NCBI GenBank assembly: GCA_949775045.1
Contig: OX459108.1
Location: 1,997,631-2,061,630, forward strand
DNA length: 64,000 bases
Source of the DNA: Metridium senile
Taxonomy: Eukaryota > Cnidaria > Anthozoa > Actiniaria > Metridiidae
Direction: 5' to 3'
Notes under the pieces: model-generated
What the model was told of the DNA's origin: nothing
Seen by the model: only the letters and a program-made list of their open reading frames with translations
Database searches by the model: none
Translations under genes and position numbers: made by a program
Shown here: positions 20,701-29,104 of the stretch, in pieces
Layout of the letters: the number at the start of each line of letters is the position of its first letter
Numbering within the stretch: position 1 is the first letter of the stretch

Positions 20701-21275
20701 CTATTGATTGATTTATCCATTCATTCATTCACATTCATTCTTCTATCCATTCACTCTTCCTTTCATCATTCAATCATTCACCCATTCGTCATCGAAAACT
20801 TCCTTCCTATTTTTTGATTGTGTTTTTATTCATTAAAGTGCATGCATTCGATCATTTATTCTTTCGCAGCGAAGAATGTCACGACAAAGTCCTACACCCC
20901 AATGTTGAACGGCATCACCGAGACCCTTCCAGATTTTATGAGTAAGTAACACGTACAACCAAAATATGCAATTAATGAATAATTAATCGACAAGAGAAAA
21001 ATCCTTTGAGGTGTGGACTGTAGTTTTGATTGCGACAACAATTTTAAAATGCGTGTATAGTGGGAAGTGTCACTGCTCTTAGTCTTAGCTCACTAATCTT
21101 TTGTCTTTTAGCCAAACTGTACAATAGAAAGATCAACCCGGATATAGTTGCCACTCGTCCAGCAAGTCAGCGACCCATTTCATCTCCAAGGGCTCCAATA
21201 GGCAAAGCTAAGTCATCAACTACTAGAACTCCTACTAGAGGATCCATCTTTCAGGGAAGAAAAAGTCGAACATGA
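10202..21275 (+). CDS. CXorf65/C22orf15-like small protein, 5 exons (copy-1 terminal exons)
   Basis: Exons 10202-10226, 18440-18526, 20202-20333, 20870-20941 and 21112-21275 have GT-AG borders, and every intron is phase 1. They join to 480 nt, 159 residues. The start is [25 protein letters not shown] and a hydrophobic YILLLV strand follow. The C-terminus is basic and rich in Ser/Pro/Arg, ending GRKSRT. The pattern MFI-x-V-x-FG, then N-x-x-CR, then DLADE-x-G is what I recall of the poorly characterised CXorf65/C22orf15 family, whose N-terminus looks ubiquitin-like. Biochemical role unknown. Intron 1 is 8.2 kb and hosts other elements. Exons 3-5 are repeated nine more times downstream. The family call rests on memory; the exon structure rests on phase and splice sites. 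Confidence 0.75.
10576..11235. mobile_element. Insertion with CTGTTAGGGG ends, absent from a paralogous site
   Basis: Inverted ends GAGGCTCTGTTAGGGG and complement of GAGGCCCTGTTAGGGG enclose about 660 bp with several direct GGGATACGGGATA repeats. Flanks 10480-10575 and 11235-11400 match 16692-16800 and 16806-16950, where the two flanks are contiguous, so this is an insertion. There is no coding frame. Superfamily not assigned. Confidence 0.65.
11400..12762. other. CXorf65-like intron 1 stretch without genes
   Basis: AT-rich intron with several T runs of 10 or more, a 33-bp tandem repeat at 12231-12345 (AAGTCTCGGATTTTTGTG units) and a fragment of the TTTACTCGCTAGTTTCC satellite near 12678. 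No exon or RNA gene was recognised. Confidence 0.6.
12231..12345. repeat. Short 32-33 bp tandem repeat
   Basis: About three units of AAGTCTCGGATTTTTGTG followed by TTTTTGATGTCT. The last unit is diverged and preceded by an extra CCCCGGGAGTCTCGG stretch. Confidence 0.75.
12763..13623 (-). pseudogene. Sulfotransfer_4-type sulfotransferase, broken by a MITE and a 10-bp duplication
   Basis: Intronless, opposite strand, inside intron 1 of the CXorf65-like gene. It starts [20 protein letters not shown], a P-loop-like PAPS-binding motif of the family (G-L-x-x-TGT-x-S). Then come [23 protein letters not shown] and WVKSKLHLD. The C-terminus (12763-12951) has a hydrophobic segment [17 protein letters not shown], a likely membrane anchor. 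Two breaks: near 13444-13463 a 10-bp near-tandem duplication (TTGTACATAG/TTGTACATGG) shifts the frame; at 12969-13078 a palindromic element with a 9-bp target duplication interrupts the coding sequence. Length without these insertions would be about 243 codons. Lack of introns suggests a retrocopy, although family members are often short. Likely inactive. Confidence 0.85.
12969..13078. mobile_element. Perfect 110-bp palindromic element, 9-bp target duplication
   Basis: Two exact 55-bp arms meet at ACAACATGTTGT. The ends are CATCCTCGGGAACCCAGGGG and complement. ATCCTTGTT at 12960-12968 and 13079-13087 is the 9-bp duplication. It is the shortest member of the family also seen at 7333-7683 and 8531-8797, with all internal sequence lost. 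It sits within sulfotransferase coding sequence. Confidence 0.93.
13957..14140. mobile_element. TA-flanked foldback MITE, CTGCGGTTTTC ends
   Basis: Ends CTGCGGTTTTCGACTTTCTG and complement-like GAAAACCGCAG, with arms TCTGCGAACTCAGACATTTC and AGCTGCCGTCAATCAA inverted. TA lies at 13955-13956 and 14141-14142. The right TA is shared with the adjoining Tc1-like element. Confidence 0.8.
14312..15650 (+). pseudogene. Tc1/IS630-like DDE transposase remnant
   Basis: The N-terminal part starts [20 protein letters not shown] (likely helix-turn-helix) and is cut by a MITE at 14471-14726. The catalytic part resumes near 14867. The first Asp lies in [11 protein letters not shown] and the second in [12 protein letters not shown]. 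The Glu is in [17 protein letters not shown]. These three blocks sit in different frames, with shifts near 15180-15230 and 15360, so the protein is not intact. The pattern is that of the DDE_3 superfamily used by Tc1-like and IS630 elements. Confidence 0.85.
14471..14726. mobile_element. TA-flanked MITE inside the transposase gene
   Basis: About 75-bp inverted arms start CACCTATTTCAATTAACGTT and contain CCGATAGGAATTGTGGGAGC. TA lies at 14469-14470 and 14727-14728. It interrupts the Tc1-like transposase after its N-terminal domain, so it inserted after that element. Confidence 0.85.
16171..16486. repeat. Perfect (ACTCGG)n hexanucleotide tract, about 52.7 units
   Basis: 316 bp of uninterrupted ACTCGG. 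All six frames stay open, giving dipeptide runs (Leu-Gly, Ser-Pro, Ser-Glu and others), so long open frames here are not genes. An A-rich stretch (16487-16615) follows. Confidence 0.97.
16692..16950. repeat. Paralogous copy of 10480-11400 without the insertion
   Basis: It matches 10480-10575 and 11235-11400 (shared GAGAAAACACTGCACATTTA, GGATTCTTCGAAGA, CTCGAAAAAGAGGGATT) but lacks the intervening 660 bp. It belongs to a dispersed repeat with GCCCAGTTTCGTGAC ends; 16951-17590 continues this repeat family with nothing coding. Confidence 0.7.
17600..18085. repeat. TTTG/TCTG tetranucleotide array
   Basis: About 485 bp of imperfect TTTG, TCTG and TTCG repeats. It keeps open frames rich in Phe, Val, Cys and Leu; none is a gene. 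18090-18439 is ordinary intron up to exon 2. Confidence 0.95.
18905..20175. repeat. Minisatellite of about 40-50 bp in intron 2 (present in every unit)
   Basis: Degenerate tandem blocks built of TTTTGCATGGGCTATAGTCC, ATCAAAAATCGTCATTTTTG and GCGCCTTTTGCATGGG. In copy 1 it is split by a LINE fragment. It ends only tens of bases before the exon 3 acceptor. Copies 3-10 carry about 87 bp more of it than copies 1-2. Confidence 0.8.
19051..19934 (-). mobile_element. 5'-truncated CR1/L2-like LINE, 3' fragment
   Basis: The minus strand (19373-19912) encodes the C-terminal part of a LINE polyprotein: [43 protein letters not shown]. The last two are familiar from invertebrate CR1/L2 elements. The 3' tail is (TAA)n on the plus strand at 19051-19072. 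CATAG on both sides (19046-19050, 19935-19939) is a possible short target duplication. It is absent from all other array copies, so it came after the unit was duplicated. Confidence 0.88.
20525..20795. repeat. ATTC/ATCC tetranucleotide tract in intron 3 (every unit)
   Basis: Imperfect (TTCA)n with ATCC and CTTC runs between exons 3 and 4. The Ser/Phe/Ile/His-rich open frames in each unit come from this repeat. Confidence 0.92.
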
Positions 21276-23367
21276 AAACCTGCTTTAAATCAACCTCAAA
21301 CAGAAATGCTGTGATTTAAGTTGAATCACAAAATTAAAAAAAAAAAAAAAAATATTAAACAAATTATCTTAGTTCTTATACAGTTTCCTTTTCTCTCCAA
21401 ATATTTCCCTTCCTTTCTCTTCCATTCTTTTCTCCTTCCTTTCCCTTTCATTCCTCTCCTTTCTTTTACCTCCTTTCCATTTCTTTTCCCCAGTTATTAT
21501 TTTCCCCTCCCTTTTAATCTTTTTCCTTCCTTTTCGATCCTTTCAAAAACCCTTTCGCCCCGATTCCTTTCCTTCATATTTTCCTTCCTCCAAACCATGT
21601 CTTCTTGTTTTATATGTCCGTTTAACCCCAACTTTGAAATTATTCATCCAGAAAAGAAAAAAGGGTTTATCTTATCGACATGTAGATTGGATATCGTTGG
21701 CATCTTTGACCACATTACATGATAGGTAATAGAAGGAAATTTGTTAACACCCTAAAAAATGTTAACTTAACTTCACTGATGTTTGGAGGTAGCCCTTTGC
21801 CAGAGTTTTTACTTCGAAAAAGTGTGAAAGCTTGAAACGTCAGTAAAGTTAAGTCAACATTTTTAGGGTTACTAATTTCATTCTATTACCTATCACTTAT
21901 ATCAAACACCGACGCAGACAGACACTAGTTTACTCGCTAGTTTCAAATTGTCAAGCATGGATAACATGAAATGTTTATTCAAATACAAAGTGACAAAGTA
22001 CAAAGTTTTTTCACTTTTTTTCAATTCACGAACTGAGCTGCGCTCGTTTGATTACGGCCATGTTGATACGCACGTGTTTTCAACTATTTACGACTGCAAA
22101 GCATTGTGGGTAACCATGACAATTTTACACATGGAGTACCCCCCGCCGTCCTTTTAGACATTTTTTACAAGTCTAGGGTCACCTCGGTTTTCTGACAAAA
22201 TTTCGCGCTTGTTGTGTTCCTCTATCATCACAACTTCGATAAATAGCCGCGGCAGGTCCGAGAATTTGCCTTTAGTCCAACTCCAAACCTAACTTTGTTC
22301 TAAGCCTGCCAAAACCGAAACTGCTGACAAAGTGAGATTCCTCGCTGCTTTCTTCCAGAAAGTGAGCTCTTTGCTACCTTGAAGCTTAATGATGCTCTTC
22401 CAGTAGTGACTAAAGGCAAAATATGACCCAAAAATTAACGAAATTCCCATTTAAGCCAACTTTGAGCCAGTGTAAATATCCAACGATGCTTCGAAACCAT
22501 GCATCTAAAAGTCATGTGGCCTGAGAACTTGAGCCCCTGAGATTACAAAACAGCAGCACTTTCCATGGTAACGCCAAATATGGAGTCAAGAAGTCCTACG
22601 GATCGTTTATATCCAGAAAATCGCTCAAAAATGTCAAAAAAGCCCAGTAGTCAAAGGGTTAAATTTAACAAATCTGAATAGAAGTGAAAAAGATTTAAAG
22701 AAAAGAAAAAAGAATAAAAAAGAGATGGAAAATTTAGGGACGATTCCTCCGAGACATTCTTTGAAGCTGAAGATTGGAATCGATTTAACGTTTAGGATGA
22801 AGATTTCGGCCCCATCCGCGCTATCCCGACAGAAAACCTAACGTCGCGCTAGTCAAAAGACCAGGGAGGGAGCGAACCAGCCCCTAGACTATAAACGAAT
22901 TTATATAATCGAAACTGATTCTAGTCATTCATGATCATCCGCATTGGTGTTTTTTGAGCATTTTGCATGGGATATAGTACGTCCATCAAACATCGTCTTT
23001 TTTTCATTTTGCATGGGCTGTAGTCCATCAAAAATCGTCATTTTTGGTCATTTTTGAGCATTTTGCATGGGCTATAGTCCATAGTCCATCAAAATGGTTT
23101 TATCATTTTTGCGCATTTGGCATCAAAAATCGTCATTTTTGCGCCTTTTGCAGGGGCTATAGTACATCAAAAATCATCATTTTTGCGCCTTTTGCATGGG
23201 CTATAGCTATAACCCATCAAAAATCGTCTTTTTTGTCATTGTTGCGCCTTTTGCATGCCATGGGCTATAGTCAACAATCGTCATTTATCCTCTTCATTAT
23301 AGAATGTATTGATCTAGCTGATGAGAACGGTCTTCTGAAGGGGTTCCCTGATCGTCTTTCCTGTGAC

Positions 23368-26262
23368 AAAAAGTCAAAAAATCAAAAAGGTTTCTCTATA
23401 ATTCACTTCAATATCCGAAGCCTTCAAAAAAACTTATCATTACTAGAGGATTTACTTGAAACTTTTAATTCTGCACCAGAAATAATCGCGATTTCGGAAA
23501 CCAAATTAAAAGATCAAAATATCTATAATATTAACATACCAAATTATTCATTCATAAACACCAACTCAAAAACCTCCTCTGGGGGAGTTGGTATGTACAT
23601 TTCAAAAGATCTTGATTACATTAGAAGGCATGATCTCGAATGCTCCACTGCAGCTTTTGAATCGTGCTGGATCGAAATTTCACGGCAAAAACAAAAGAAT
23701 ATTGTTGTAGGGTGTATCTACCGGCACCCCTCCTCAGATTGCGTTGAATTCAATGAAAAGCTAAAAGAACAATTAAATGACCTTGATAATAGTAGTAAAG
23801 AAGTATTTATACTAGGAGACATAAATGTTAATCTTTTCAACTATAATACCGATAATAAGACTTCAGACTATCTTGACATGCTACTTAGTGCTAATTATAT
23901 GCCTATGATAACCAAAGCAACTCGTATAACCGACCATACATCAACTTTAATAGATCATATATATACTAACGTACCTCAAAAAATTTCTAAAACTGGGATA
24001 TGTTTGGCAGACATAACGGATCATCTACCTATATTCTGTTCAATAACAAATACTGTTATAAGAAATGATAACATTAAATACTATCGAGACTTTACCAAAT
24101 TTAATAATGAAGCATACCTTCGAGACATTGAAGAAGCGGATTTCGATAGTCTCATTAGCATGAACGTCAATGAAAGCATGACAAAATTTAATGACGCTAT
24201 TCAAATAATAACTGATAAACATGCTCCTATACGTCGAATGTCAAATAAAAGACGTAAACAAACAAAAAAACCGTGGGTCACAAAAGCTATTCTTACTTCA
24301 ATTGTAAATAGGCATAAGTTGTTTAGTAGCCACTTTTTAAGTAAAGATCCCCGAAAAGCTAAATTTTACAAAGCATACAGCAACAAACTTAACAAAATCA
24401 AAGAAGCCTCCAAAAAGAAATATTTTCAAGATAAGTTTGAACTTAATAGCCAAAATCTTAAAATGACCTGGAAGTTAATTGGACTGCTTTTCAATCGAAA
24501 ACAGAGTGCTACACAACAACAAAAAATTACAAAGCTTATATATAATAATAAGTCTTACACAGATAAAAATAGCATTGCAAATCAATTGAATTCTTACTTT
24601 GTTAATGTCGGAAGAAAATTAACAGAAAAACTACCGAAAGTTACTACAGATCCAACAACTTACATCAATAGAAACTTTCAAAACAGTTTCATGTTTCGAA
24701 GCATACTCCCACACGAAGTAGAAGATATCATCATGAACTTAAATCAAAACAAATCCACGATAGGCGTACCACGAAGATGTATCAAAATAGCATGCAACAA
24801 CATAGCTGAACCTTTAGCTTCGATTTTTAACATATCCTTACATCAGGGAATTGTCCCTGATGCCTTTAAAATAGCAAAAGTCACTCCTATTGACAAAGGA
24901 GGAGATTCAACTGACCCATCAAATTTCAGACCAATCTCTACTCTACCAACATTTGCTCAAATATTTGAAAAACTTGTCTATAATCAGATAATCAATTATA
25001 TTGACAAACACAACATTTTATATGAATATCAATTTGGTTTTCGGAAAGGTCATTCAACCATGCAAGCTATAACTGAAATCACCGACAACTTAAAAAAGGC
25101 AATTGATAGCAATCTTTATACCTGTGGAGTATTTTTAGACCTATCAAAAGCATTCGACACCGTTAATCACTCAATATTGCTTAACAAATTAAGAACTTAC
25201 GGAATACGTGGTCTACCGCTAAATTGGTTCTCTAGCTATCTTAAAAATCGAAAGCAATACGTCTCATTAGGTGATACATACTCTGATTCCCAGACAATTA
25301 CCTGTGGAGTACCACAAGGCAGTACATTGGGACCTCTATTGTTTTTGTTATACATTAATGATTTACCAAACTGTTCTGACAAACTAAATTTTAAAATTTT
25401 TGCAGACGACACAAATATCTTTACGTCTGATAGCAATATCAACTCCCTTGAGAATAAAATGAACATAGAACTATCAAAAGTCAAAGTATGGCTAGATGTC
25501 AACAAGCTCTCTTTAAACTTTACAAAAACAAATTTTATGATAGTTAAATCTAAAAGGAAAAAGGATGTTTCGATCAATATAAAAATCCCTGATAAAGACG
25601 GTTCTTTCTTTTGTCTTGAAAGGAGAAATTATGTCAAGTACCTTGGAGTTATACTTGATGATTCCCTGTCGTGGAAACATCAAATATCTTACATATGTTC
25701 ACGAATTTCACGTAATTCAGGTGTAATTTTAAGGTTAAGGCACTATCTGTCACTAAAACAACTAAGGCAAATTTATTATAATTTGATTTATCCTTATATC
25801 TCTTATGCTATTGAGGCATGGGGTAGTACTTATAAAACAAACATCCAAAAAGTCCAGTGCAAACAAAACCATATTATACGAATAATATTTTTTGCTACTC
25901 TCTATGGGAAATACACTGACAGTGCCAAACCGCTCATCAACCTGCTAAATATACATACAGTTCAAAATGTATATCGATTACACATTTTGAAATTCGTCCA
26001 TAAGTGGCACAAAGGACTACTGCCAAATACATTCAATAATATATTTACACAAGCAAAAAATGTTCACGCCTATAATACACGATATGCAACCAAAGGAAAT
26101 TTATATAAACCTAGAGTTAGAACAAACATTGGCAAACAATCACTCTCTTATACTGGCTCTAATATATGGGCTGACCTCCCATATGAACTTAAAATATTAA
26201 GTGTACTTTCATTTGATAAAAAAGTGAAAGCATACTTAATGAGTACTCAAAACTCACAATGA
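23368..26262 (+). CDS. LINE endonuclease-reverse transcriptase (ORF2-like)
   Basis: An AP-type endonuclease comes first: HFNIRSL, ISETKL, FILGDINVN, STLIDHIYTN, ADITDHLPIF, giving the Asn, Glu, Asp/Asn, Asp and Asp-His motifs. The reverse transcriptase follows with FRPIST, FGFRKGHST, FLDLSKAFDTVNH, GVPQGSTLGPLLF and the catalytic FADD near 25400. YLGVILDDSLSW and a C-terminal region complete it. There are no internal stops up to 26262. The open frame extends upstream of the element: it is continuous with exon 3 of the host gene (23303-23367) and reaches back to 23044, but the part before 23368 is not LINE. The first ATG inside the element is downstream of the endonuclease start. Confidence 0.92.
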   Translation, partial: KKSKNQKGFSIIHFNIRSLQKNLSLLEDLLETFNSAPEIIAISETKLKDQNIYNINIPNYSFINTNSKTSSGGVGMYISKDLDYIRRHDLECSTAAFESCWIEISRQKQKNIVVGCIYRHPSSDCVEFNEKLKEQLNDLDNSSKEVFILGDINVNLFNYNTDNKTSDYLDMLLSANYMPMITKATRITDHTSTLIDHIYTNVPQKISKTGICLADITDHLPIFCSITNTVIRNDNIKYYRDFTKFNNEAYLRDIEEADFDSLISMNVNESMTKFNDAIQIITDKHAPIRRMSNKRRKQTKKPWVTKAILTSIVNRHKLFSSHFLSKDPRKAKFYKAYSNKLNKIKEASKKKYFQDKFELNSQNLKMTWKLIGLLFNRKQSATQQQKITKLIYNNKSYTDKNSIANQLNSYFVNVGRKLTEKLPKVTTDPTTYINRNFQNSFMFRSILPHEVEDIIMNLNQNKSTIGVPRRCIKIACNNIAEPLASIFNISLHQGIVPDAFKIAKVTPIDKGGDSTDPSNFRPISTLPTFAQIFEKLVYNQIINYIDKHNILYEYQFGFRKGHSTMQAITEITDNLKKAIDSNLYTCGVFLDLSKAFDTVNHSILLNKLRTYGIRGLPLNWFSSYLKNRKQYVSLGDTYSDSQTITCGVPQGSTLGPLLFLLYINDLPNCSDKLNFKIFADDTNIFTSDSNINSLENKMNIELSKVKVWLDVNKLSLNFTKTNFMIVKSKRKKDVSINIKIPDKDGSFFCLERRNYVKYLGVILDDSLSWKHQISYICSRISRNSGVILRLRHYLSLKQLRQIYYNLIYPYISYAIEAWGSTYKTNIQKVQCKQNHIIRIIFFATLYGKYTDSAKPLINLLNIHTVQNVYRLHILKFVHKWHKGLLPNTFNNIFTQAKNVHAYNTRYATKGNLYKPRVRTNIGKQSLSYTGSNIWADLPYELKILSVLSFDKKVKAYLMSTQNSQ

Positions 26263-26697
26263 TACATAGTATATATATACCTTTATGAAGAAACATAATC
26301 TATATTTATATTACTTACTTCACAAAAACTATATTTAATATTATTTTGTATATATTAGTGTTTTCCTGTTCTATTCTCTTTTTTCTTTTCTGAACGTTTT
26401 TTCTCTCTTTGTTAAATTGTTTATAATCTTACCGCTCTTTATACCTGAATATTATGTATTAAACAAAAACCTAAATGGAGGCTAACTCGATAACTTCCCA
26501 GTTTACTTAGCCTCCATGCTCAATTTCTATATTCTATAAAACATACATAATAGAAACACTCATACAAACATATACAAACGAATATAGAAAGAAAAAATGT
26601 AAAATGTATAATATAATGTACAATATATTGTAATTAGTATATAAGAGCAAATAAAGATTCTATTCTATTCTATTCTATTCTATTATTCTATTCTATT
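23368..26697 (+). mobile_element. CR1/jockey-superfamily LINE with intact EN-RT frame, inserted in exon 3 of copy 2
   Basis: 3,330 bp flanked by CTGTGAC (23361-23367, 26698-26704). The tail is (TTCTA)n at 26660-26697 after a 435-bp 3' UTR. It starts within a few codons of the endonuclease domain, so it is 5' truncated or lacks ORF1. It lies in the orientation of the host gene. The tail and domain order place it with CR1/L2/jockey-like elements; the exact clade is uncertain. Confidence 0.92.
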
Positions 26698-29104
26698 CTG
26701 TGACGAGTACGCCTGTGATTTCTTACAAGGAAGAACTTCATATATTCTCTTGCTAGTGCAACTTACTACAAGTATGTATTTTATAACTGTATAATTTTAA
26801 TTCCATTAAACTTAGCTTGTAATGTATGATGTTATAATGTTATTAATCAGATCAGAGGTAAAAGTATCCGGGATGCTACCGGCAATTTTTAAAATTGATA
26901 CCCCTATATTATAAGATAACGCAAGTCCTTTTAAAGGGGCGTGCTACTAACTATTTTAACCCCTTTCGATATTTATTCATTCATCCATTTATTCATCTAT
27001 TCTTTCATTCATTCATTCATTCATCCAGTCATCCATCTATTCATTTCTTCCTTCCTTCCTTCATCAACCCATCCATTCATTTATTCATTCATTCAACTAT
27101 TCTTTCATTCATTTATTCATTCATTCTTTCATTCATTCATCCATCCATCCATTCATCTATTGATTGATTCATCCATTCATTCATTCACATTCATTCTTCC
27201 ATCCATTCACTCTTCCTTTCATCATTCAATCATTCACCCATTCGCCATCGAAACATTCCTTCCTATTTCTTGATTGTGTTTTTATTCATTAAAGTGCATG
27301 CATTCGATCATTTATTCTTTCGCAGCGAAGAATGTCACGACAAAGTCCTACACCCCAATGTTGAACGGCATCACCGAGACCCTTCCAGATTTTATGAGTA
27401 AGTAACACGTACAACCAAAATATGCAATTAATGAATAATTAATCGACAAGAGAAAAATCCTTTGAGGTGTGGACTGTAGTTTTGATTGCGACAACAATTT
27501 TAAAATGTGTGTATATAAAGTGTCACTGCTCTTAGTCTTAGCTCACTAATCTTTTGTCTTTTAGCCAAACTGTACAATAAAAAGATCAACCCGGATATAG
27601 TTGCCACTCGTCCAGCAAGTCAGCGACCCATTTCATCTCCAAGGGCTCCAATAGGCAAAGCTAAGTCATCAATTACTAGAACTCCTACTAGAGGATCCAT
27701 CTTTCAGGGAAGAAAAAGTCGAGCATGAAAACCTGCTTTAAATCAACCTCAAACAGAAATGCTGTGATTTAAGTTGAATCACAAAATTAAAAAAAAAATA
27801 TTAAACAAATTATCTTAGTTCTTATACAGTTTCCTTTTCTCTCCAAATATTTCCCTTCCTTTCTCTTCCATTCTTTTCTCCTTCCTTTCCCTTTCATTCC
27901 TCTCCTTTCTTTTACCTCCTTTCCATTTCTTTTCCCCAGTTATTATTTTCCCCTCCCTTTTAATCTTTTTCCTTCCTTTTCGATCCTTTCAAAAACCCTT
28001 TCGCCCCGATTCCTTTCCTTCATATTTTCCTTCCTCCAAACCATGTCTTCTTGTTTTATATGTCCGTTTAACCCCAACTTTGAAATTATTCATCCAGAAA
28101 AGAAAAAAGGGTTTATCTTATCGACATGTAGATTGGATATCGTTGGCATCTTTGACCACATTACATGATAGGTAATAGAAGGAAATTTGTTAACACCCTA
28201 AAAAATGTTAACTTAACTTCACTGATGTTTGGAGGTAGCCCTTTGCCAGAGTTTTTACTTCGAAAAAGTGTGAAAGCTTGAAACGTCAGTAAAGTTAAGT
28301 CAACATTTTTAGGGTTACAAATTTCATTCTATTACCTATCACTTATATCAAACACCGACGCAGACAGACACTAGTTTACTCGCTAGTTTCAAATTGTCAA
28401 GCATGGATAACATGAAATGTTTATTCAAATACAAAGTGACAAAGTACAAAGTTTTTTCACTTTTTTTCAATTCACGAACTGAGCTGCGCTCGTTTGATTA
28501 CGGCCATGTTGATACGCACGTGTTTTCAACTATTTACGACTGCAAAGCATTGTGGGTAACCATGACAATTTTACACATGGAGTACCCCCCGCCGTCCTTT
28601 TAGACATTTTTTACAAGTCTAGGGTCACCTCGGTTTTCTGACAAAATTTCGCGCTTGTTGTGTTCCTCTATCATCACAACTTCGATAAATAGCCGCGGCA
28701 GGTCCGAGAATTTGCCTTTAGTCCAACTCCAAACCTAACTTTGTTCTAAGCCTGCCAAAACCGAAACTGCTGACAAAGTGAGATTCCTCGCTGCTTTCTT
28801 CCAGAAAGTGAGCTCTTTGCTACCTTGAAGCTTAATGATGCTCTTCCAGTAGTGACTAAAGGCAAAATATGACCCAAAAATTAACGAAATTCCCATTTAA
28901 GCCAACTTTGAGCCAGTGTAAATATCCAACGATGCTTCGAAACCATGCATCTAAAAGTCATGTGGCCTGAGAACTTGAGCCCCTGAGATTACAAAACAGC
29001 AGCACTTTCCATGGTAACGCCAAATATGGAGTCAAGAAGTCCTACGGATCGTTTATATCCAGAAAATCGCTCAAAAATGTCAAAAAAGCCCAGTAGTCAA
29101 AGGG

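Larger units (their letters stand above)
18631..22658 (+). repeat. Array copy 1 (terminal exons 3-5), with LINE fragment
   Basis: 4,028 bp, beginning TTAAATTTAACAAATCTGAA 105 bp after exon 2. It holds exons 20202-20333, 20870-20941 and 21112-21275. An 884-bp LINE 3' fragment at 19051-19934 accounts for the extra length. It also contains a minisatellite (18905-20175), an ATTC tract (20525-20795), a CCTT-rich stretch (21380-21600) and a satellite-type foldback (21722-21945). It differs from later copies at a few codons (Ile for Leu in exon 3, Thr for Ile in exon 5). Confidence 0.95.
22659..29104 (+). repeat. Array copy 2, exon 3 split by a LINE
   Basis: 6,446 bp. Exon 3 is in two parts (23303-23367 and 26705-26771); exon 4 is 27326-27397 and exon 5 is 27565-27728. 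The excess length is a LINE at 23368-26697. Exon 5 has Lys for Arg (AATAAAAAG) and Ala for the final Thr (GCATGA). It shares variants with copies 1 and 3. Confidence 0.95.

Noticed and set aside
21321..21722. 133-codon frame repeated in most units
   Set aside because: It covers the A run and the CCTT-rich 3' flank after the exon 5 stop; low complexity, broken in copy 3 by one base.
21948..22157. 69-codon frame conserved in most array units
   Set aside because: Conserved only because the DNA is duplicated; no splice context, no recognisable domain, and it overlaps satellite-type sequence.
23044..23367. N-terminal 108 codons of the 1,072-codon frame as part of the LINE protein
   Set aside because: This part is minisatellite and host exon 3; the LINE itself begins at 23368.
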